From positions 7,887 through 71,886 of the forward strand of contig CAZFEK010000020.1 of assembly GCA_964517465.1 (NCBI GenBank): a stretch of DNA of 64,000 nt. Direction: 5' to 3'. The DNA comes from JACPUX01 sp964517465. Lineage in GTDB: Bacteria > Pseudomonadota > Gammaproteobacteria > Burkholderiales > Casimicrobiaceae. The translations under genes and the position numbers were made by a program. Below are positions 53,625 through 63,380 of this stretch, piece after piece. Numbering within the stretch: the stretch's first letter is position 1; each line of letters begins with the position of its first letter. The notes beneath the pieces were generated by a model, which was given only the letters and a program-made list of their open reading frames with translations, had not been told where the DNA came from and made no database searches.

Positions 53625-56600
53625 ATGAACGAAGAAGAAGTCGGCAGCAGCGCCCAGGGGAAAGAAAGCACCAGTCAGTCGGCATCGTGGCTCTCGGTCG
53701 GCGCGGAAGTATTGCGCGAGAAAGTCGAGGCACTTGGCCCAGACGCCATTCATTGCGATGTGCTGATCGTCGGCAGCGGGTATGGCGCAGCCGTGTCCGC
53801 GGCACGCTTGGCGGGTACAACCGTCACGGAGGAAGGCAAGAAGCGTCCAGTGAGCGTGTGGGTGCTCGAACGCGGCGAAGAGTATTTGCCCGGCCGTTTC
53901 CCCAAGCGGTTCGGTGAACTGCCGGGCCACGTCCGCGTCCAGATGCAGGAGGGAGGCACACGCAAAGGATACGCGTCGGGCTTGTTTGATTTTCGTCTGG
54001 GCAAAGACGTCCATGCGCTGGTGGCCAATGGGCTGGGGGGTGGTTCGCTGATCAATGCCGCGGTAATGGAACGCCCCGAAGCGCGTATCTTCGAGAGCGG
54101 CTGGCCGCAGCGACTGCGAAAGGAAGATCTTGATCGCAACTACCAAGAGGCAGAGCGGATGTTGGGCGTCTGTTCGCTTCCAGAAGCGGCAAAACCCGAC
54201 AAGCTCACAGCCCTCGAACGCACTGCGCAAGGCGGGAAAGCATCGTTTCGGCGCGCGAAAGTCGCGGTGAATTTCGATGGAACGACGATTCCCGCCGACA
54301 TAGGGGTTCAGCGCTACCCTTGTTCCCAGCGCGGCGACTGCGTCACCGGCTGTAATCAGGGAGCCAAGAACTCTCTCGACACCAACTACCTTGCCTTGGC
54401 AAGAGCGAAGCGCGCCGAGATCTTCTGTGGCGGATGGGTAGAAAGGCTGGCTCCCCGCAAGAACGATAAAGAACCCTGGGAGGTCGAGTGGCATTACACC
54501 GACGAATCTAAGCGCCCACCCGAGGGTAAGCCTTTTCATGTGCGTGCGCGCAAAGTCATTTTGGCGGCGGGAACTCTCGGCTCCACCGAAATCCTCTTGC
54601 GCTCCGCGACGACCGGTTTGCCTCTAGCGACCGAAATGCTGGGGCAGCGCTTTTCCACCAATGGTGACCTCATTGCCGCGGGCTATCGGCAGAGCTACCC
54701 AGTCCACGCGTCGGCGGACGAAGACAACCCCTACGCGTTTGTCCGTGGACCCACCATCGCCGGGATGATCAAAGTGGAGTCGCAAGGGCAGCGCTTCGTG
54801 GTCGAGGAGTTTGGCATCCCCGCCAACCTCCGCCGCGTGATGGGCGAGGTAACAACCACTTTTGGCCTGCTGCACCAGCTCATGGATTCGGGCGAAGGTG
54901 AGCAAGACAGCAAACACCCTGATGAAGACCCACTGGCTGTAACGACAAAGAGCCTGGAGTTCACATCCATTTACGGCTTGATTGGCGAAGAGGAGGCCAG
55001 GGGCGAAATCAAGCTCATTCCCATCACGAAGGACGACGCGGCAAGCGAAGGCAGGGTGCGGATCGATTGGCCGGACTTGCGCGATAGCCCGCTGGCGCAG
55101 GCCCAAATCGATTGGCTAACCGAGGCCTGCAAGGAAGAAAACGGCGGCCCCGGCGGCACTATCATTCCGAGCCCTACCTGGATGGCGGTACCGCAGAAGT
55201 TCTACGAGCTTGCCCAAGTACCCAAAGGCTCCGCCATCACGGTGCATCCGCTGGGCGGGTGCCCCATGGGTAACTGCGGAAAAGACGGCGTTGTGGATTT
55301 GTACGGTCGAGTCTTCAAAGACGAAGGCGTCGACGTTTACGAAAACCTCGTCGTACTCGATGGCTCCATCATCCCCAAGGCGCTGGGTATCAATCCCGCA
55401 CTGACCATTGCGGCATTGGCAGAGCTGGCAATGACTGAGCACATCAAGACCTGGAAGTTTGACGAAGAGACAGCGCGTTCAACTTCGCTAGGCGATCGGA
55501 AGCGTTGGCAGGAAAGGTCTGAAGCCGGACCCGCGCCGACCGCAGTCAAGATCAAAGAAATGTTGCGAGGTCCAATTGAACTCGAAGGAAAAACCTACGA
55601 TGCGGAGATCGAAGTCAAATTTGCGGAGATCCCTGACCTCGCCGCCTTTCTGAGGACGCTATCCCGGCAAGTGCAATTCAATGAAGCCGAATTGCGTCTC
55701 TATGCACGCCCTGATGCGAAACCCAAGAACGGAAAGCAGAAGTTTAGTCCGCAGCGCATGGATGAACTCAAGGCGGAGCGTTTAGAGGAGAACCGCCAGC
55801 CCGTCGCGACATTCCCGCTTTCCGGAAACGCGAAGATTTTCCATCTTCCAGAACCTCAACCGTTCGACGGTCTCTGGCGCTTTCTTCGCAGATGCAAGCG
55901 TTGGCTGGTTCTGACGCTCGCAAAAGGGAAACGGGCCTTGTGCACACTGGTCAATTGCGTCTATTCCTCCTTCACAAAGAACCGCAAAGCACCCCTCTTT
56001 CCTTGCCCGAACTGGAAGGCAGAAGTCAACCATATGCTGATCGGTCTGGAGGAGCAGAGACTTATGACTTATACCTTCAAGGTTGAAAACCCTTTATCTG
56101 GAGCGGAAAAAGGCAACGAAACCACCGCAAGCCTAATTGGCGCCACGCTCAAGGGCACCAAAACCATCGGCTGGAAGGAAGGCGCCAATCCTTGGCGCCA
56201 ATTGACCGAGATGACTTTGGATCGGGTCGAGGGACCGCTCAAGCGGAATTTGGGCGTGATCGAGGTGGACTTGAGTTACTTCGCTCGGGAACACCAGGCG
56301 CTGCTAAGTATTACCAAACAGCGTGATCAGCCCAATGCCATCGCCGATCTGGCAAGCCTTGGCCTATACGTGCTGCGCCTCCTCATCAAAACCCATTTGC
56401 AGAGCTTCCTTCCGCCCGGAGACATGCCGCAGCGCATGCAAGAGCGCAAACCCGACGAACTTGACGGCGTGCGTCCGGAGCTACTTGATCTGGGCAATGG
56501 CGCACGCCTATCTCGCTTCCGCAAGGGCCAGAGCACGGGTCGGCCCGTGCTAATGATTCATGGTTATGGCGCTTCGGGGTCGACTTTTGCTCACCCGAGC

Positions 56601-59312
56601 ATCCCCAACAATCTGGTTCGTTTCATGTTGGAAAAGAATAGGGACGTTTGGGTGCTCGACCTGCGCACCAGCATCGCCAATCTGTCGCGCAGAAATGAGG
56701 ACGACTTCGATACGGTTGCCCTGGGCGACATTCCTGCTGCTATCGAGAGCATCCATAACGAAACAAACCAGCAGGTCGACGTTATTGCCCATTGCATCGG
56801 TGCGGCGATGTTCTGCACCGCGACCCTTGAAGACGAAGGCGTCGCTCCCAAAGTGGGCGCGGTGGTGCTGTCGCAAGTGGGTCCCCTGATTGAAATGAGT
56901 CCCATGAATCAGTTTCGCGCCTTTGTTGCGAGCTACCTCAAGGAACTTCTTGGCACCGACGAATTCGACGTGCGCCCGGAATACTTCTGGAAGGCCGGTC
57001 GCTGGGAGCGCAAAGAGTCCACGATCGCGAGTTTGCTTTTGGATATGTTGCTCGCCAGTTACCTTTATCCAGAAGATGACCAGGAGGCGAACCGGGCGGC
57101 CGCGCTCCCGCCCAACGCTGACGGCAAGCAGCCCGACTTTCGCCTCGTGCGCCATCGTGCCGATGCCATCTACGGCCAGCTGATGCGTCTAGAAAACGTT
57201 GGTGACGAAACACTGCTCGCCTTGGACGCCATCTATGGCTGGGTCAAAGTGAAGACCCTGGCGCAGACGATCTACTTTGCTCGCCGGCGCCTGGTGACCG
57301 ATGCCAGCGGCAGAAACCGGTCGCTGCATCGGAACAAGATCAAGGAGAATTTCGCGTTTCCGGTGCTGCTGCTTCATGGGCGACACAATCGTGTTTTCGA
57401 TTGGCGGGGCAGCAAAGACAGCTATGACCTGCTGAAAGCTCTCTTCGATAACCCGAACGTCCCGGAGAAGCCTCTTCAAGTTGGGGGTGATCTGCATTAC
57501 GGAGCCGGTAAGGCACGCCAGCTTCGCTTGCTTGCAAAATACGGGCACCAAGATTCCCTGATCGGAAAGAACGCACACAAGGATGTCTTTCCGGTGATTG
57601 CGGAATTTCTCGCGCAGCCTATTGCTGAGAAAAAACTGAGTGACAAGCGAGTCTGTGTTTGCGAGCCTGCTTGGGCCGGCCCGACGCTCGGATGGATTCG
57701 CGGAGGAAAAGACGTTGTCACCTTCTCTTTACTGGTACACCCGAGACCGCAGCGGGGCAGCACGGCGGGTGTAGTAATGGTCCCCATGCGCCCTAACGAT
57801 CAGACTTTCTGGAAACCCGACATTGCCGCGGCGCGATTCTTTGGGCGGTTAAACGCCAACGCGAGCCTGATCGACCAAGGTCTCGTACTGGAAAGGCAGG
57901 CCTTAACCGTTGAAATCCCCTTAGCGTTGGTAAACCCAGCTGCTGCCTTTGCGGTGCTGACCGTGCACGGCGACCTTCCGATTACGTCGGGGCGTGAGGT
58001 GTTTGAAGTCGGCTCAACCCTTGCCAAAGTCGCCGGTCCTCGACCTCCAGAAAAACCTCTCCTTGACCGGGAATGGCGCGCGGCCGTCGCGGAGTATTTC
58101 CGAGAACATCGCGCGAAGGACCTTGAATGCACGATGTTCCATCTCGATCCGGCCGCCATCGCCGCTCGGGACCTCGGGGTTGCTAGGAAGGAGCCTGCGC
58201 CGATTTCTTTTGCCCTGGCGAGCTGTCAATATCCACCGGGCTTGTTCGACGCCGTATGCGCGGGCGCTTCTTATCGCCGCCTGCTGGCGCAACTTGAGCT
58301 GCCGGTAAATCCCAAGCCGCAGTTCCTGGCACTCATTGGCGACCAGATCTATGCCGATGCCCTGGCTGGGGTTTTCGACACCTTCAACGAAGACCCGGAA
58401 GCTCGCCTGCGCAACATCTATGAACTGAACTGGCGCCTCGATGCGTTCCGGGCGGTCACCTGTCGCTTGCCGACCTATTTCATGCTCGATGACCACGAAG
58501 TGTCGGATAACTGGCAGCCGACGGCTGCTCACAAGCCAGCGGAAAGCGCCTCCCTATTTCAGTACCAACAATTTCAGGGTAAGCTCAATCCGCCGGCAGT
58601 CGGGGCGTCGTTCGCCTATCGATTCTGGCCGGCCGGTTGGCCATTCTTCGTCTTGGATACGCGCACGAAACGAGAGGATCGCCGGTGCTCGACCCATGCG
58701 ATCGACACCGCGAAGATCATTCCGCGGGAAATCATGGACGCTCTCAAGACGTGGCTGGAAGAACATCGTGAGGCCCCCGCAAAATTTATCGTCTCTCCCA
58801 GCGTCGTGCTCCCTTTGGAGCGCTTCGGCAGCGGGCGCAACGAAGAGCGGATCCGCATCGATGGGTGGTCGGGTTACCCCGCCTCTTTGTGTGAACTGCT
58901 GAACTTCATCGAAGCGGAGAAGATCCAGGGGGTGGTTTTCCTGTGCGGCGACGCGCATCTGTCGCTGGTGACGAAACTCGTTCTTTGTGGCGGTGAAAAT
59001 GCCGTTTATTCGGTGGTTTCCTCGGGCTTGTATTCGCCTTGGCCCTTCGCCAATACGCGGGCAGACGACTACGTCTTGAATGAACCCATCGAGTTGAGTT
59101 GCGGCGACAAGAAAGTTGCGGGCCAAATGGATACCGCCATTGTCTCCGAAAAGAATGGCTACGCCGTGATTAGTGTGGCACCGGGGCAAGCACCGGGAGC
59201 CTTTGAATTGACGGTGACGCTACAAGCCGCTGACGGCAACTGGCTGCGCTGTGCTCACGACTTGTCCAAACCGAACGACACCTGGCAGTGCCTCGCCGGC
59301 GAGACGCAATGA
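53625..59312 (+). CDS. GMC oxidoreductase / alpha-beta hydrolase / PhoD-like phosphatase fusion
   Basis: 1,895 residues from the ATG at 53625, which has GAGGAGGAGG upstream. Part 1 (about 40-610) is a cholesterol-oxidase-like GMC flavoenzyme: FAD loop DVLIVGSGYGAAVSAARLAG, GLGGGSLINAAVMERPEA, and C-terminal HPLGGCPMGNCGKDG near 540 with NPALTIAALAELAM. Part 2 (about 960-1330) is an alpha/beta hydrolase: PVLMIHGYGASGSTF near 974 and elbow VIAHCIGAAMFCT with Cys1057 as nucleophile. Part 3 (about 1500-1890) is PhoD-like: FALASCQYPPGLFD, FLALIGDQIYADALAG, YFMLDDHEVSDNWQ and VVFLCGDAHLSLVTK. No signal peptide is seen. It likely acts on a hydrophobic sterol- or lipid-like substrate (inference). It is the third gene of the two-component operon. 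Confidence 0.9.
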   Translation: MNEEEVGSSAQGKESTSQSASWLSVGAEVLREKVEALGPDAIHCDVLIVGSGYGAAVSAARLAGTTVTEEGKKRPVSVWVLERGEEYLPGRFPKRFGELPGHVRVQMQEGGTRKGYASGLFDFRLGKDVHALVANGLGGGSLINAAVMERPEARIFESGWPQRLRKEDLDRNYQEAERMLGVCSLPEAAKPDKLTALERTAQGGKASFRRAKVAVNFDGTTIPADIGVQRYPCSQRGDCVTGCNQGAKNSLDTNYLALARAKRAEIFCGGWVERLAPRKNDKEPWEVEWHYTDESKRPPEGKPFHVRARKVILAAGTLGSTEILLRSATTGLPLATEMLGQRFSTNGDLIAAGYRQSYPVHASADEDNPYAFVRGPTIAGMIKVESQGQRFVVEEFGIPANLRRVMGEVTTTFGLLHQLMDSGEGEQDSKHPDEDPLAVTTKSLEFTSIYGLIGEEEARGEIKLIPITKDDAASEGRVRIDWPDLRDSPLAQAQIDWLTEACKEENGGPGGTIIPSPTWMAVPQKFYELAQVPKGSAITVHPLGGCPMGNCGKDGVVDLYGRVFKDEGVDVYENLVVLDGSIIPKALGINPALTIAALAELAMTEHIKTWKFDEETARSTSLGDRKRWQERSEAGPAPTAVKIKEMLRGPIELEGKTYDAEIEVKFAEIPDLAAFLRTLSRQVQFNEAELRLYARPDAKPKNGKQKFSPQRMDELKAERLEENRQPVATFPLSGNAKIFHLPEPQPFDGLWRFLRRCKRWLVLTLAKGKRALCTLVNCVYSSFTKNRKAPLFPCPNWKAEVNHMLIGLEEQRLMTYTFKVENPLSGAEKGNETTASLIGATLKGTKTIGWKEGANPWRQLTEMTLDRVEGPLKRNLGVIEVDLSYFAREHQALLSITKQRDQPNAIADLASLGLYVLRLLIKTHLQSFLPPGDMPQRMQERKPDELDGVRPELLDLGNGARLSRFRKGQSTGRPVLMIHGYGASGSTFAHPSIPNNLVRFMLEKNRDVWVLDLRTSIANLSRRNEDDFDTVALGDIPAAIESIHNETNQQVDVIAHCIGAAMFCTATLEDEGVAPKVGAVVLSQVGPLIEMSPMNQFRAFVASYLKELLGTDEFDVRPEYFWKAGRWERKESTIASLLLDMLLASYLYPEDDQEANRAAALPPNADGKQPDFRLVRHRADAIYGQLMRLENVGDETLLALDAIYGWVKVKTLAQTIYFARRRLVTDASGRNRSLHRNKIKENFAFPVLLLHGRHNRVFDWRGSKDSYDLLKALFDNPNVPEKPLQVGGDLHYGAGKARQLRLLAKYGHQDSLIGKNAHKDVFPVIAEFLAQPIAEKKLSDKRVCVCEPAWAGPTLGWIRGGKDVVTFSLLVHPRPQRGSTAGVVMVPMRPNDQTFWKPDIAAARFFGRLNANASLIDQGLVLERQALTVEIPLALVNPAAAFAVLTVHGDLPITSGREVFEVGSTLAKVAGPRPPEKPLLDREWRAAVAEYFREHRAKDLECTMFHLDPAAIAARDLGVARKEPAPISFALASCQYPPGLFDAVCAGASYRRLLAQLELPVNPKPQFLALIGDQIYADALAGVFDTFNEDPEARLRNIYELNWRLDAFRAVTCRLPTYFMLDDHEVSDNWQPTAAHKPAESASLFQYQQFQGKLNPPAVGASFAYRFWPAGWPFFVLDTRTKREDRRCSTHAIDTAKIIPREIMDALKTWLEEHREAPAKFIVSPSVVLPLERFGSGRNEERIRIDGWSGYPASLCELLNFIEAEKIQGVVFLCGDAHLSLVTKLVLCGGENAVYSVVSSGLYSPWPFANTRADDYVLNEPIELSCGDKKVAGQMDTAIVSEKNGYAVISVAPGQAPGAFELTVTLQAADGNWLRCAHDLSKPNDTWQCLAGETQ

Positions 59313-59349
59313 CCTAGCCTTCTCGCTCTAACCGCGCCGAATTGCCCGC

Positions 59350-59490
59350 AGGTACCTCACCGCCTCGGAAAGCCGCGTTCTGTCACGCCTTTTTGGCCTC
59401 TTGGCCGAAGACATGGCCGAGCGCGAAGTGCGCGAGCGCCTGGGCCACGGGTTGCTGGAACTATTGAAAACACATGACTTTTCCTCGTAC
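59350..59490 (+). pseudogene. 5' fragment duplicate of the LuxR gene at 62573
   Basis: These 141 bp match 62573-62713 (offset 3,223) at about 90% identity or better, encoding LTASESRVLSRLFGLLAEDM and onward for 47 codons. The start codon ATG is changed to AGG, and the last eight codons have drifted (KTHDFSSY against KADYFASY). After 59490 similarity ends abruptly. Limited similarity continues upstream (CTAGCCTTCT). It is a partial duplication that is not translated. Confidence 0.88.
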
Positions 59491-59834
59491 TTACGGAACC
59501 CGCTGAGCAGGGCTTCCCCGCACGCCGTGGGCGACCGAATAACCAGCCCGCAGGGTGCTAGCCCAGAGACTTGCGGGGGGGCGATCTCACGGGCGCCGGG
59601 ATGCGGGTTCAAAGTTTCGTTTGGTACATCGATCTCCCGCTCTGCAACGACTTCGCGCGACGATCTCAAGAAACCCATCGGATCGCGCCCGCCGGGCAAA
59701 ACTCGCAGGCGGCGATCATCAATTTGGGCGATGCGGCGGACATCGTCCTGCGGCAACATTGTTGAGGCGCGCGCGACAGGCGTTCGTGCCCAAGCAAAAA
59801 GTCCAATCTCATGCCCCAGAAGGAGCTTTCACCT
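59491..59834. other. Stretch without a convincing gene
   Basis: About 340 bp between the LuxR fragment and the delta-60 gene. A plus-strand frame (MRVQSFVWYIDLPLCND region, 59600-59760) is open but has no ribosome site or family match that I recognise; it may be debris of the same rearrangement. The last 15 bp carry AGAAGGAG, the ribosome site for the next gene. Confidence 0.45.
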
Positions 59835-61205
59835 ATGAAGACCGCTTGCTCCGCGGCGCTGCTCGCCGCGTTCGCCGCAACCCCGGCATTCTCCGCATCG
59901 TGCAATGCGGGCCGCATCGACACCTCCTTCGGCCCATCAGGTAGTGCCGGTTTTGTCCAGATCTCGCCCTGGTTGCCCACACCTGCGGGGAACTTTGAAG
60001 GGCTCATCTGGGACGGCGATCATCAAATCTACGCGCCGACCACCGTGGCGACCCACGCCGAGGACTCGCGGTTTGCTGCTCTGGTGCGCGTATCCAACGC
60101 CGGAAAAATCGACCGCACTTATGCCGGATTTGGCCTCGCGTCGCCGGGGTTGCAGCCCGGCACGCGGCCGGCTGGCGACGTGGCACGAGACAACGCGGGG
60201 CGCAGCATCGTTGTCCTAGCGGGCAACGGAAACGTGAGCGTGAGCCGCTTCAATCCCGATGGAACTCCAGACATCGAGTTCGGCAGCGTGGGCTCGATGA
60301 GTTTCGCCCTGCCCAATGCCTTCGTCATCGTGGGCGTTGCGACTGCGAACGATGGCAGCATCCTGATCAGCGCCGGCGGCCAGAACACTTCGGCCCCCCA
60401 GGCGCAGCAGCCAGTGGTCGTGAAGCTCACGCCGGCTGGAGTCTTGGATGCAAGTTTTGGCACCGGCGGCTACGCCTTCTTTTTCCCACCCGCCTACGCG
60501 TGGCCGGATGCGCTGGGGCGCGCCACCGACCTCGCCCTGCTGCCGAGTGGGCAAATTCTAGTCACCGGGCGTTTTCGGGTGTTGGGCAGCGCCGGTTATC
60601 ACTTTCAGATGTTTCTCGCGCGGCTACAGGCCGATGGCACGCTCGATGCCAGTTTCGGCAACGCCGGCTATGCCATCGTTGATGCCGGAGACGCTTACGA
60701 TGCCTTGGGACGCAAACTCGCGGTACAGCCGGACGGTAAGATCGTGATTACCGGTTCGGTGCGCAGCACCGACGGCACCACCAGCGCCGTCGCCGTCTAT
60801 CGAGTCAATGCCGACGGCAGTTTGGACACGGGCTTCGGCAGCGGGGGCTATACCGTGACCGCGACCGGTTACGGCGCCTTCGGTATCCAGCTTGCGCTGC
60901 AAGACAACGGGAAGATCGTGGTTGGCGCCACTCACTTCACTGATCCCGCGTCCACCGTGGGCGAGCCGCTGGTGTTGCGTTACCTCGCCAGCGGCGCGCT
61001 CGATCCCGCGTTTGGCAGCGCGGGCGTGGCCACCATCACCCCTGCGGGACCAGCGGCGGCCATTGCGAGCTCAGGCGGCGTCAGCGGGGTGCGCGTGCTG
61101 GGCCCGGATCGAATCGTCGCGGTGTTCACAGGCACCACCGCCGAGGGCACCGGTGCCGTCTTCCTCACGAGCTTGCAGGCCGGGCGCGGACGCGACTGCC
61201 ACTAA
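59835..61205 (+). CDS. Exported delta-60-repeat protein
   Basis: 456 residues from ATG at 59835 with AGAAGGAG upstream. Signal peptide MKTACSAALLAAFAATPAFS. The mature protein is a series of about seven beta-propeller-type delta-60 repeats marked by LDASFGTGGYA-like motifs: IDTSFGPSGSAGF, PDIEFGSVGSM, LDASFGTGGYA, LDASFGNAGYA, LDTGFGSGGYT and LDPAFGSAGVA, each preceded by a sentence like ALQDNGKIVVGA. The repeats probably form a propeller that binds partners at the cell surface or in the periplasm. The function is unknown. Confidence 0.88.
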   Translation: MKTACSAALLAAFAATPAFSASCNAGRIDTSFGPSGSAGFVQISPWLPTPAGNFEGLIWDGDHQIYAPTTVATHAEDSRFAALVRVSNAGKIDRTYAGFGLASPGLQPGTRPAGDVARDNAGRSIVVLAGNGNVSVSRFNPDGTPDIEFGSVGSMSFALPNAFVIVGVATANDGSILISAGGQNTSAPQAQQPVVVKLTPAGVLDASFGTGGYAFFFPPAYAWPDALGRATDLALLPSGQILVTGRFRVLGSAGYHFQMFLARLQADGTLDASFGNAGYAIVDAGDAYDALGRKLAVQPDGKIVITGSVRSTDGTTSAVAVYRVNADGSLDTGFGSGGYTVTATGYGAFGIQLALQDNGKIVVGATHFTDPASTVGEPLVLRYLASGALDPAFGSAGVATITPAGPAAAIASSGGVSGVRVLGPDRIVAVFTGTTAEGTGAVFLTSLQAGRGRDCH

Positions 61206-61218
61206 ACACCCGGGCTAG

Positions 61219-61251
61219 AAAAAAGTCAGCCGCGGCCAACTGCGCCGCGGC
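61219..61251 (-). terminator. Possible terminator, minus strand
   Basis: Read on the minus strand, two GCCGCGGC arms with a 7-nt loop are followed by TGACTTTTTTC. It lies 300 bp beyond the end of the minus-strand ATPase gene and could end its transcript. On the plus strand there is no U-run after the hairpin. Confidence 0.5.
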
Positions 61252-61557
61252 GGCTCGGGTAGACCTCGTATTCAGACGCGGAAGCTCTCGCCGCAGGCTC
61301 GTCGCGGCGGCGATGGGGCGGCGCTAACCGCGGCATAGGCCAGCGCACGCCGCCGCTTGGTCACCGCGAGGGAGGCGCAGAACCGGTGCCAGCGCGCCGG
61401 AGGGAGCCCAACGGAAGGCGATCCGGCGGGCGACTCCAGTCGACGGCTCCAAAGAGCAGGCGCGAGTCGCGTCCCGAGACCGGACGGGCGGAAGGATGGC
61501 CTAATCGACGCCGGTAAAAGGGGGAAGGCGAAAGGGTGCGTCGCGCAGACCGGCATT
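61252..61557. other. GC-rich spacer without a gene
   Basis: About 300 bp between the delta-60 gene and the convergent ATPase. No start site, family motif or RNA signature is seen in either direction. It contains scattered GCCGCC/GGCGGC words but no regular repeat. Confidence 0.5.
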
Positions 61558-62313
61558 CTAGCGATCTTCCTTCTCGTCACGAAAGAGATGCTGAAAATAC
61601 CGTTCCGGAGAATTGAGAAAATCGCGCGTGAGACGGTAGTGTTCCGAATCGCGATAGTCAATTGCGGAGATTCCCTCTCCGTCAAGGCTAAAGATCCTTG
61701 CGCCGGGGTAGCAAAGTAGAATCGGAGAGTGGGTGGCAATCAAGAACTGCGCGTGGCCGGGCGTTTCCAAGTCATGGATGATCCGCAGAAACGACAATTG
61801 CCGCTGCGGCGAAAGCGCGGCTTCGGGCTCATCGAGAATGTAGATGCCGTGCTCGAAGCGGTTGTTGAATAGGGCGAGAAAAGACTCGCCATGCGACTGC
61901 TGATGCAGCGACCTCCCGCCATAGGCGCGCAAATCCGATACCGCATCGAGATAAGTGGCAAAGTTGTAGAAGCTTTCCGCGCGCAGAAAGAAACCTTCGC
62001 TCACCCGGGGCATCCAGGACAAACGCAGCGCCTGCGCGAGAGGCGAGCGATCGGCGAAAGCCTGGCGATGATGATCCTGGCTTCCGCCCTCGGGGTTGAA
62101 CTCGCAGCACTCGGCGATTGCTTCCAGGAGAGTCGATTTCCCGCTGCCGTTTTCTCCCACAAAAAAAGTGACCTTGGTCGAAAGTTCGATATCGATGCCC
62201 TGGGCAAGCGCGGGAATATCAAACGGGTACTGCCCGGCGGCCACCTTCTCCGACAAAGTGCTAATGCGACGCAGGAACGGCGCGCCGAGGGAAGTCTTCT
62301 GCTTTCGGGTCAT
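61558..62313 (-). CDS. Stand-alone AAA/SMC-type ATPase
   Basis: 251 residues of the ABC/SMC ATPase class without transporter partner. Walker A is FFVGENGSGKSTLLEAIAEC near 52-64, the signature-like HGESFLALFNNRF is near 142, Walker B is GIYILDEPEAALSPQRQLSF near 157-175 and the switch His is in LIATHSPILLCYPG near 190. The family acts in DNA repair, RNA or defence contexts, but this gene has no obvious partner nuclease nearby. It converges with the delta-60 gene and is divergent from the LuxR gene at 62573 across 259 bp. Confidence 0.85.
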   Translation of the reverse strand: MTRKQKTSLGAPFLRRISTLSEKVAAGQYPFDIPALAQGIDIELSTKVTFFVGENGSGKSTLLEAIAECCEFNPEGGSQDHHRQAFADRSPLAQALRLSWMPRVSEGFFLRAESFYNFATYLDAVSDLRAYGGRSLHQQSHGESFLALFNNRFEHGIYILDEPEAALSPQRQLSFLRIIHDLETPGHAQFLIATHSPILLCYPGARIFSLDGEGISAIDYRDSEHYRLTRDFLNSPERYFQHLFRDEKEDR

Positions 62314-62572
62314 ATCCCGATCGAACCGTGTGAGTGCCGAAATTATCCCAAAATTCTGGGCAAAAGAGGGGCGGCGAGCCTGGGCGGCACTCGGAAAATC
62401 GGGCCGCCGGCGTTGCCGTCGAAAAGACTGGCGAAGCCCAGGCGCACGCGTCAGGTAGCGCTCGCGGTCGCAGCAAGCCGGTGGCTCCCGCGAGCCGCCG
62501 TTGACGGTGGGAGTGGTACACCAGCGATCGCTTAAACTAGCCTTCTTACCCCAACCACTCTAAACTGCCCGC

Positions 62573-63322
62573 ATGTACCTCACCGCCTCGGAAAGCCGCG
62601 TTCTGTCACGCCTTTTTGGCCTCTTGGCCGAAGACATGGCCGAGCGCGAAGTGCGCGAGCGCCTGGGCCACGGTTTGCTGGAACTCTTGAAGGCCGACTA
62701 CTTCGCGTCCTACGTGTGGGATTCAGCGGCGCAGCGCTTCGACGGGCGGGTGAACATCAATATGAATGACGAGAGCCTCGCACGCTACGAGGCCTATTAT
62801 CAGTTCCACGACCCCATTACCTATGAGCTGCAAGCGCGCCGCGTGCCCACGCTGGTGACGCAAGTCCTGCCGCAAAACGAACTGATGTGCACCGAATTCT
62901 TCAATGATTTTCTGGCGCGCGACGGCCTCTATTGGGGAGTGAATGTCTACGCCTACGCCGATGGGCACAACATTGGCGATTTGCGCATCTGGCGCGGCAA
63001 AGCGCGTGACAACTTCGACGCCCATGCTCTCGATCTGTTGCGCCTCATCGAACCTGCCTTTACCGGGGCGCTGCGTCGCGCGGCGGTCCGCGCGCAGCAG
63101 GCGGCAGCGATTGCGCCGGCTGGCGCAGCCGAGCTATCGCCGCGCGAAATGGCCGTGGCGCATATGGTGGGCGATGGTCTCACCGACAAGGAGATCGCGC
63201 AGCACCTCGGGGTCGAGCTTTCCACGGTGCGCACTTATCTCAAGCGCACTATCGACAAGCTCGGTGTGCAGCGCCGCAGCGGGGTGGCGGCGGCGGTCGG
63301 GCGGCACTCAAGCAGGCGCTGA
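62573..63322 (+). CDS. LuxR-type HTH regulator
   Basis: 249 residues. The N-terminal part (about 1-170) is a GAF/autoinducer-binding-like fold: MYLTASESRVLSRLFGLLAE, YEAYYQFHDPITYELQARRV, LARDGLYWGVNVYAYADGHN. The C-terminal LuxR HTH at about 184-240 is ELSPREMAVAHMVGDGLTDK, EIAQHLGVELSTVRTYLKRT. The residues typical of acyl-homoserine-lactone pockets were not identified, so the signal is unknown. No ribosome site is obvious before the ATG. Its first 141 bp are duplicated at 59350. Confidence 0.88.
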   Translation: MYLTASESRVLSRLFGLLAEDMAEREVRERLGHGLLELLKADYFASYVWDSAAQRFDGRVNINMNDESLARYEAYYQFHDPITYELQARRVPTLVTQVLPQNELMCTEFFNDFLARDGLYWGVNVYAYADGHNIGDLRIWRGKARDNFDAHALDLLRLIEPAFTGALRRAAVRAQQAAAIAPAGAAELSPREMAVAHMVGDGLTDKEIAQHLGVELSTVRTYLKRTIDKLGVQRRSGVAAAVGRHSSRR

Positions 63323-63380
63323 CACGGCGCGTGCCCTGCCGTGTGGCCGCGCGCAGAGTCTGTCGCCGCGCCCGACAACC

